DNA of 8,510 nucleotides from Paracoccaceae bacterium (GTDB taxonomy: Bacteria > Pseudomonadota > Alphaproteobacteria > Rhodobacterales > Rhodobacteraceae). This document shows, piece after piece, positions 5,090-8,510 of this stretch. The notes under the pieces were generated by a model, which was given only the letters and a program-made list of their open reading frames with translations, had not been told where the DNA came from and ran no database searches. Positions within the stretch are counted from its first letter, which is position 1. Every line of letters begins with the position of its first letter. The translations under genes were made by a program, and so were the position numbers. Location: the NCBI GenBank assembly GCA_007134405.1, contig SLKW01000137.1, positions 1 to 8,510 of the forward strand, written 5' to 3'.

Positions 5090-6895
5090 TCAGGCCGAGC
5101 GGGCCTGCGCAATCTCGCCATCGGTGAATTGCAGGCGGGCGAGGCGCGCGTAGAGGCCGCCCTGCGCGACCAGCGCCTCGTGCGTGCCCTCGGCAACGAT
5201 CCGGCCCTGATCGAACACCACGATCCGGTCGGCCTTGCGCACCGTCGCCAGCCTGTGCGCGACCACCAGGGTCGTGCGCCCCTCGGCCAGGCGCTCGACC
5301 GCGGCCTGCACGGCGCGTTCGCTGGCGGCGTCGAGGGCCGAGGTGGCCTCGTCCAGCAGCAGAACCGGAGCATCGCGCAGGATGGCGCGGGCGATGGCGA
5401 CGCGCTGCTTCTGCCCGCCCGACAGCATCACGCCGCGCTCGCCGAGTTGCGTCTCGTAGCCCTGCGGCAGGGCGGTGATGAAGTCGTGGGCGGCGGCGGC
5501 GCGGGCGGCCTCCTCGATTTCGGCATCGGTGGCTTCGGGGCGGCCGAAGCGGATGTTCTCGCGCGCGGTGGTGGCGAAGATCACCGGGTCCTGCGGCACC
5601 AGCGCCATCGCGGCGCGGAAATCGCTGCGGGCCAGCTTGCGCAGATCGGTTCCGTCGAGCGTGACGGCGCCCGATTGCGGGTCGTAGAAGCGCATCAGAA
5701 GCTGGATGATCGTGGTCTTGCCCGCGCCCGAGGGGCCGACGAGTGCCACCGTCTCGCCCGGTTTTACCCGCAGGCTGATCCCGTCGAGCGCCGATTGCTG
5801 GGGGCGCGAGGGGTAGTGGAAGCGGACGTCGCGGAACTCGACCGCGCCCTTGACCGGGCGGGGCAGGGCGGCGGGGGTGGCGGGGTCGCGAACCGTGTCG
5901 GTCGCCTCGAGCAGTTCGACCAGGCGTTCGGTGGCGCCGGCGGCGCGCTGAAGCTCGCCCCAGATCTCGGACAGGGCGCCGACGGAGCCCGCGACGATCA
6001 CCGCGTAGATGACGAATTGCACCAGCTCGCCCACGGTCATCGCGCCCGCGCGCACGTCAAGCGCGCCGACCCAAAGGACGCCGACGATGCCCGCAAAGAC
6101 CAGGAAAATAACGATCATCGTCATCAGCGCGCGCGTCACCACCCGCTGCATGGCGGTCTCGAACGAGCGTTCGGTGACGGTGTTGAAGGCCTCGGTCGAG
6201 GGGCGTTCGTGGGTGAAGGCCTGCACGGTCTGCACGGCGCCCAGGGCCTCGGAGGCGTTGCCCGAGGAGGCGGCGATCCAGTCCTGGTTTTCGCGACTGA
6301 GGCGGCGCAGGCGGCGGCCGAGGACGATGATGGGCACGATCACGGCGGGCACCAACAGCAGGACGAGGCCGGTCAGCTTGGGCGAGGTCAGCGCCAGCAG
6401 CGCCAGCCCGCCCACCAGCAGTAGCACGTTGCGGAGCGCGACCGAGACGGAGGAGCCGACGATCGACTGGATGAGCGTCGTGTCGGTGGTCAGGCGCGAG
6501 AGCACCTCGCCCGTCATGATGCGTTCGTAGAAGGCCGGCGACATGCCGATGACGCGCGCGAAAAGCGCGCGGCGGATGTCGGCCACGACCCGCTCGCCCA
6601 GCCGCGTGACGAGGTAGTAGCGGATGCCGGTGCCGAGCGCGAGAAGCGCGGCGATGGCCAGAAACGCCGTGAAATACTGGTTGAGAAGCTCCAGTTCGCC
6701 TGCTTCGAACCCATCGACGACACGGCGCACGGCGAGCGGCAGAGTCAGCGCCACGACCGCGGTTGCGACCAGCGCGGCGAGTGCGCCGGCCATCAGGCCG
6801 CGGTAGCGCGCCAGAAACGGCCAGAGCCCGACAAGCGCGCGGATTTCGCGGGATTTCCCGCGGCTCTCGATTTCGGTCAGAAGCGTGTCGGCCAT
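5090..6895 (-). CDS. MsbA/P-glycoprotein-type ABC exporter (fused permease and ATPase)
   Basis: A 601-residue half-transporter expected to act as a homodimer in the inner membrane. The N-terminal part carries about six membrane segments (roughly 33-57, 76-95, 150-170, 175-195, 256-278, 288-312). The nucleotide-binding domain follows from about 350: Walker A GPSGAGKTT (387-395), Q-loop Gln435, signature LSGGQ (491-495), Walker B VLLLDE (511-516), D-loop SALD (519-522) and H-loop His547, all intact. The order TMD-NBD marks an exporter; lipids or hydrophobic compounds are usual substrates of this group, but this one is unknown and need not be the lipid A flippase MsbA. The start is ATG 6895-6893; no Shine-Dalgarno sequence precedes it. 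The upstream 326-bp gap carries an unusual repeat array that may regulate it. Confidence 0.95.
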   Translation of the reverse strand: MADTLLTEIESRGKSREIRALVGLWPFLARYRGLMAGALAALVATAVVALTLPLAVRRVVDGFEAGELELLNQYFTAFLAIAALLALGTGIRYYLVTRLGERVVADIRRALFARVIGMSPAFYERIMTGEVLSRLTTDTTLIQSIVGSSVSVALRNVLLLVGGLALLALTSPKLTGLVLLLVPAVIVPIIVLGRRLRRLSRENQDWIAASSGNASEALGAVQTVQAFTHERPSTEAFNTVTERSFETAMQRVVTRALMTMIVIFLVFAGIVGVLWVGALDVRAGAMTVGELVQFVIYAVIVAGSVGALSEIWGELQRAAGATERLVELLEATDTVRDPATPAALPRPVKGAVEFRDVRFHYPSRPQQSALDGISLRVKPGETVALVGPSGAGKTTIIQLLMRFYDPQSGAVTLDGTDLRKLARSDFRAAMALVPQDPVIFATTARENIRFGRPEATDAEIEEAARAAAAHDFITALPQGYETQLGERGVMLSGGQKQRVAIARAILRDAPVLLLDEATSALDAASERAVQAAVERLAEGRTTLVVAHRLATVRKADRIVVFDQGRIVAEGTHEALVAQGGLYARLARLQFTDGEIAQARSA

Positions 6896-6921
6896 CTTGC
6901 GCCCATTACCCGTTCGGCGCC

Positions 6922-6950
6922 GGTTTAGGCGAGTGGGCGTTTGGGGGCAA
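6922..6950 (-). promoter_or_regulatory. Candidate promoter of the ABC exporter
   Basis: TTGCCC (6950-6945) and TAAACC (6927-6922) on the minus strand are 17 bases apart. A start near 6915 would leave a leader of about 20 bases with no recognisable Shine-Dalgarno sequence. GGTAAT (6909-6904) is an alternative -10 that would make the mRNA almost leaderless. Judged by eye only. Confidence 0.35.
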
Positions 6951-7011
6951 GCGGCGGGCGGGGGGGCGGGGGGTTAACGACGCGTGAAGAGGGATGCGGG
7001 GGAACCGGGGG
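6935..7011 (+). other. Cluster of G-runs, potential G-quadruplex
   Basis: The plus strand carries G-runs at 6935-6937, 6943-6947, 6956-6958, 6960-6966, 6968-6973, 6991-6993, 6998-7002 and 7007-7011. The core 6956-6973 is 16 G in 18 bases and can supply four tracts of three with one-base loops. It overlaps the candidate -35 of the exporter, with the G-rich strand as template for that gene. Confidence 0.5.
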
Positions 7012-7029
7012 AAACCCGTGTCGCAAGGC

Positions 7030-7128
7030 GTACACCGACCGTATGACAAGCGTATGACAAGCGTATGACAAGCGTATGACAGGCGTAGGACAGGCGTAGG
7101 ACTCGCGTAGGACTCCTGTGGGACGGAA
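7030..7128. repeat. Tandem array of 11-bp direct repeats (Pho-box-like on the minus strand)
   Basis: Eight consecutive 11-base units fill 7041-7128: GTATGACAAGC three times without change, then GTATGACAGGC, GTAGGACAGGC, GTAGGACTCGC, GTAGGACTCCT and GTGGGACGGAA. A degenerate unit (GTACACCGACC) precedes them at 7030-7040. Divergence increases steadily to the right. On the minus strand the core reads TTGTCAT or CTGTCAT separated by ACGC, the 7+4 layout of PhoB-type sites. The period is not a multiple of three and the array lies outside genes, between thiQ and the exporter, 135-233 bases upstream of the exporter start. Confidence 0.9.
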
Positions 7129-7175
7129 GGGGGCGTCGGGCCGCGCGCCGGGGTCCGTCGATGCCGTTTTTCCGG

Positions 7176-7211
7176 CTGGCCTTATCGGGGCGTTGAAACT
7201 GGTCTTATCGG
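7176..7211. repeat. Pair of 13-bp direct repeats, CTGGYCTTATCGG
   Basis: CTGGCCTTATCGG (7176-7188) and CTGGTCTTATCGG (7199-7211) match at 12 of 13 positions and start 23 bases apart, about two helical turns. They lie 11-46 bases past the thiQ stop and about 50 bases beyond the 11-bp array. They could be a protein site for the exporter promoter or part of the thiQ 3' end; no function is recognised. Confidence 0.6.
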
Positions 7212-7221
7212 CAAACCGGCC

Positions 7222-7935
7222 TCAGAGCCCCGGCGCGCCGGGCTGGCCGAGATAAGCGGCGAGCGCCGGGGGCGGGGACGAAAGCAGCGCCTCGGTCGGG
7301 GCGGGGGGCGTCGCGCTGCCGTCGGCGACGATGACGATTTCGGGGCAGATGCGGCGGGCGTCGGCCGGGTCGTGGGTGACCATCAGGAGCGTTGCGCGCT
7401 GGTCGCGGGCGATTTCGGCCACGAGGTCGAGCATGTCGGCCTTAAGCGCCGGGCCGAGGGCGGCGAAGGGCTCGTCGAGCAGGATGAGGGGGCGCGCGCG
7501 CAGGAGCACGCGGGCAAGCGCGGTGCGGCTGATCTGGCCGCCGGAGAGCTGCGCCGGCAGCCGGGCGCCGAGCCCCTCGAGTCCGACGCGCGCCAGCGCG
7601 GCCTCGACGCGCGCGCGCTGATCGGGCGAGAGGCGCAGGTTGGGGTCGAGCCCGAGCGCGACATTGTCGAAGGCCGACAGATGCGGCAGCAGGTTGTGGT
7701 CCTGAAAGAGGATGCTGAGCGGGCGCTTCGCCGGCGGCAAGGTGTCGACGCGCGCGCCCTGCCAGCGGATCGCGCCCGCCCGGGGTTCGACAAAGCCCGA
7801 GATCGCGCCCAGCAGCGTCGATTTGCCGCCCCCCGAGGGGCCCATCACCGCGACGCGCGCGCCCGCCTCGACGGTCAGGTCGGCGTCGAGGCGGAAGTCG
7901 CCCAAGGCGATGCGCAGACCGTCAAGTTCCAGCAT
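7222..7935 (-). CDS. thiQ: Thiamine/TPP ABC importer, ATP-binding protein
   Basis: A 237-residue cytoplasmic ATPase that powers thiamine, TMP or TPP uptake with the permease ThiP and periplasmic ThiB. It has Walker A GPSGGGKST (32-40), Q-loop Gln78 in LFQDHNLLPHLSAFDNVALGL (typical of ThiQ), signature LSGGQ (130-134), Walker B LILLDE (150-155) and H-loop His188. Two departures are visible: the D-loop reads AALG instead of SALD (Gly161), and the signature is followed by ISR rather than the usual RQR. Length matches the family. AAGGAG (7948-7943) is seven bases before the ATG at 7935. It overlaps the end of thiP by 14 bp, which suggests coupled translation. The tail (about 205-237) is rich in Pro and Ala. 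No TPP riboswitch is visible here; it would be expected upstream of the first gene of the operon, outside the window. Confidence 0.92.
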   Translation of the reverse strand: MLELDGLRIALGDFRLDADLTVEAGARVAVMGPSGGGKSTLLGAISGFVEPRAGAIRWQGARVDTLPPAKRPLSILFQDHNLLPHLSAFDNVALGLDPNLRLSPDQRARVEAALARVGLEGLGARLPAQLSGGQISRTALARVLLRARPLILLDEPFAALGPALKADMLDLVAEIARDQRATLLMVTHDPADARRICPEIVIVADGSATPPAPTEALLSSPPPALAAYLGQPGAPGL

Positions 7936-8510
7936 GGCGCGGCTCCTTCCCGCCGATGAGCCGCTCGATCACCACGAAGGCGCCGAGCGCGAGGACGAGG
8001 AGCAGCAGCGCCGCGCCCGCCGCATCCGCCGTCCGGTAGGCGCCCATCAGGCGGTGAAGCTGCATGGGCAAGGTCTCGCCCCCCGTTTGCGCGAAAAGGA
8101 CGATGACGCCGAGATCGCCCATCGACAGCGCCGCGCCGAGCCCGAGCCCGAAGCCGAGCGGCCGGCGCAGGCGCGGCCAGAGGACGAGGCGGACATGCGC
8201 GGCGGTCGAGAGGCCCAGCGCGGCCGAGAGGCGGGCATAGTCGGCCTCGGCCCGTCTCAAGGCGGGCAGGACGGCGCGCAGCGCGAAGGGCAGCGCCATG
8301 GCGGCGTTGACGAGCGCGGTGACCGGCAGCGCCAGGCGCGCGGGGTCGATGACGGGAAAGACGATGATGAAAAGCCCCGTGCCGATCACCATGGGCGAGG
8401 CGACCAGGGCGCTGAGGCCGAGGGGCTCGAAAAGCGCGGCGCCGCGCCGGGCCCAGAGCGCGGCGAAGGACAAAGCGGCGGTGAAGAGCGCGAGGAGGAG
8501 GACGGAGAGC
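7922..8510 (-). CDS. thiP: Thiamine/TPP ABC importer, permease (C-terminal part only)
   Basis: The frame is open to the right edge and gives the last 195 residues or so of an inner-membrane permease that is about 500 or more residues in full. Several hydrophobic segments are present. The region ALGLSTAAHVRLVLWPRL is the cytoplasmic coupling loop that contacts the ATPase. It is followed by GDLGVIVLFA, LPMQLHRLMGAYRT and a final membrane helix ending in VIERL, a layout I recognise from ThiP. It ends in TGA (7924-7922) inside thiQ. A TTG at 8473 is not the start: the frame continues upstream as hydrophobic sequence to the edge. The following gene thiQ supports the assignment. Confidence 0.88.
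   Translation of the reverse strand, partial: LSVLLLALFTAALSFAALWARRGAALFEPLGLSALVASPMVIGTGLFIIVFPVIDPARLALPVTALVNAAMALPFALRAVLPALRRAEADYARLSAALGLSTAAHVRLVLWPRLRRPLGFGLGLGAALSMGDLGVIVLFAQTGGETLPMQLHRLMGAYRTADAAGAALLLLVLALGAFVVIERLIGGKEPRHAGT

Noticed and set aside
5081..6424. A 447-codon open frame on the plus strand, opposite the ABC exporter
   Set aside because: It is antisense to a complete exporter with all catalytic motifs, and its Gly/Ala/Arg/His/Asp-rich composition is typical of a mirror frame in GC-rich DNA.
6877..6906. Nine-codon upstream ORF (ATG at 6906) overlapping the exporter start
   Set aside because: It has no ribosome site, and a short frame overlapping a start codon is expected by chance; it may not even lie within a translated leader.
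6973..6980. CtrA-type site (TTAAC)
   Set aside because: The second TTAA half at the required spacing is missing.
7030..7128. CRISPR-like array
   Set aside because: The units are 11 bases long and directly adjacent, without spacers, and no cas gene is nearby.
6896..7221. TPP riboswitch near the thiamine transport genes
   Set aside because: The gap lies downstream of thiQ, not upstream of the operon, and I see no paired thi-box motifs on the minus strand.

Overview
The window is GC-rich DNA with dense, tightly packed bacterial genes. Gene content and arrangement fit an alphaproteobacterium, most likely of the Rhodobacterales/Rhodobacteraceae: an Lrp/AsnC regulator divergent from trxB, a 631-residue acyl-CoA synthetase, an MsbA-like exporter and a thiPQ pair. 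The family assignment is inference from gene style and context, not from a database search. Eight protein genes are supported, two of them cut by the window edges. No RNA gene, insertion sequence or CRISPR array was found.

Left part (1-3073): a 3'-truncated Lrp/AsnC regulator (minus) faces away from trxB (thioredoxin reductase, plus). They share a 193-bp region holding two candidate promoters and an 18-bp perfect palindrome that looks like an operator. Past trxB is a 166-bp convergent gap with a nested set of hairpins that resembles a dispersed structured element. A small Nudix hydrolase (minus) follows. Divergent from it is a secreted alpha/beta hydrolase (plus) whose promoter suggests a leaderless or nearly leaderless mRNA.

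Middle part (3074-6895): two minus-strand genes, apparently separate transcription units, encode an AMP-forming acyl-CoA synthetase and a half-size ABC exporter of the MsbA/P-glycoprotein type.

Right part (6896-8510): the 326-bp region between the exporter and thiQ is the most unusual stretch. It contains a candidate exporter promoter, a cluster of G-runs, a tandem array of about eight 11-bp units, and a pair of 13-bp direct repeats. On the minus strand the 11-bp units resemble Pho-box half sites (CTGTCAT) repeated once per helical turn. Then come thiQ and the 3' part of thiP, the ATPase and permease of a thiamine/TPP importer, overlapping by 14 bp; the rest of that operon lies beyond the right edge.

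The genes do not form one pathway: redox homeostasis, nucleotide clean-up, lipid/ester metabolism, lipid or drug export and thiamine uptake are ordinary housekeeping functions. No complete undescribed system of genes is visible. The points worth a second look are in the non-coding gaps.
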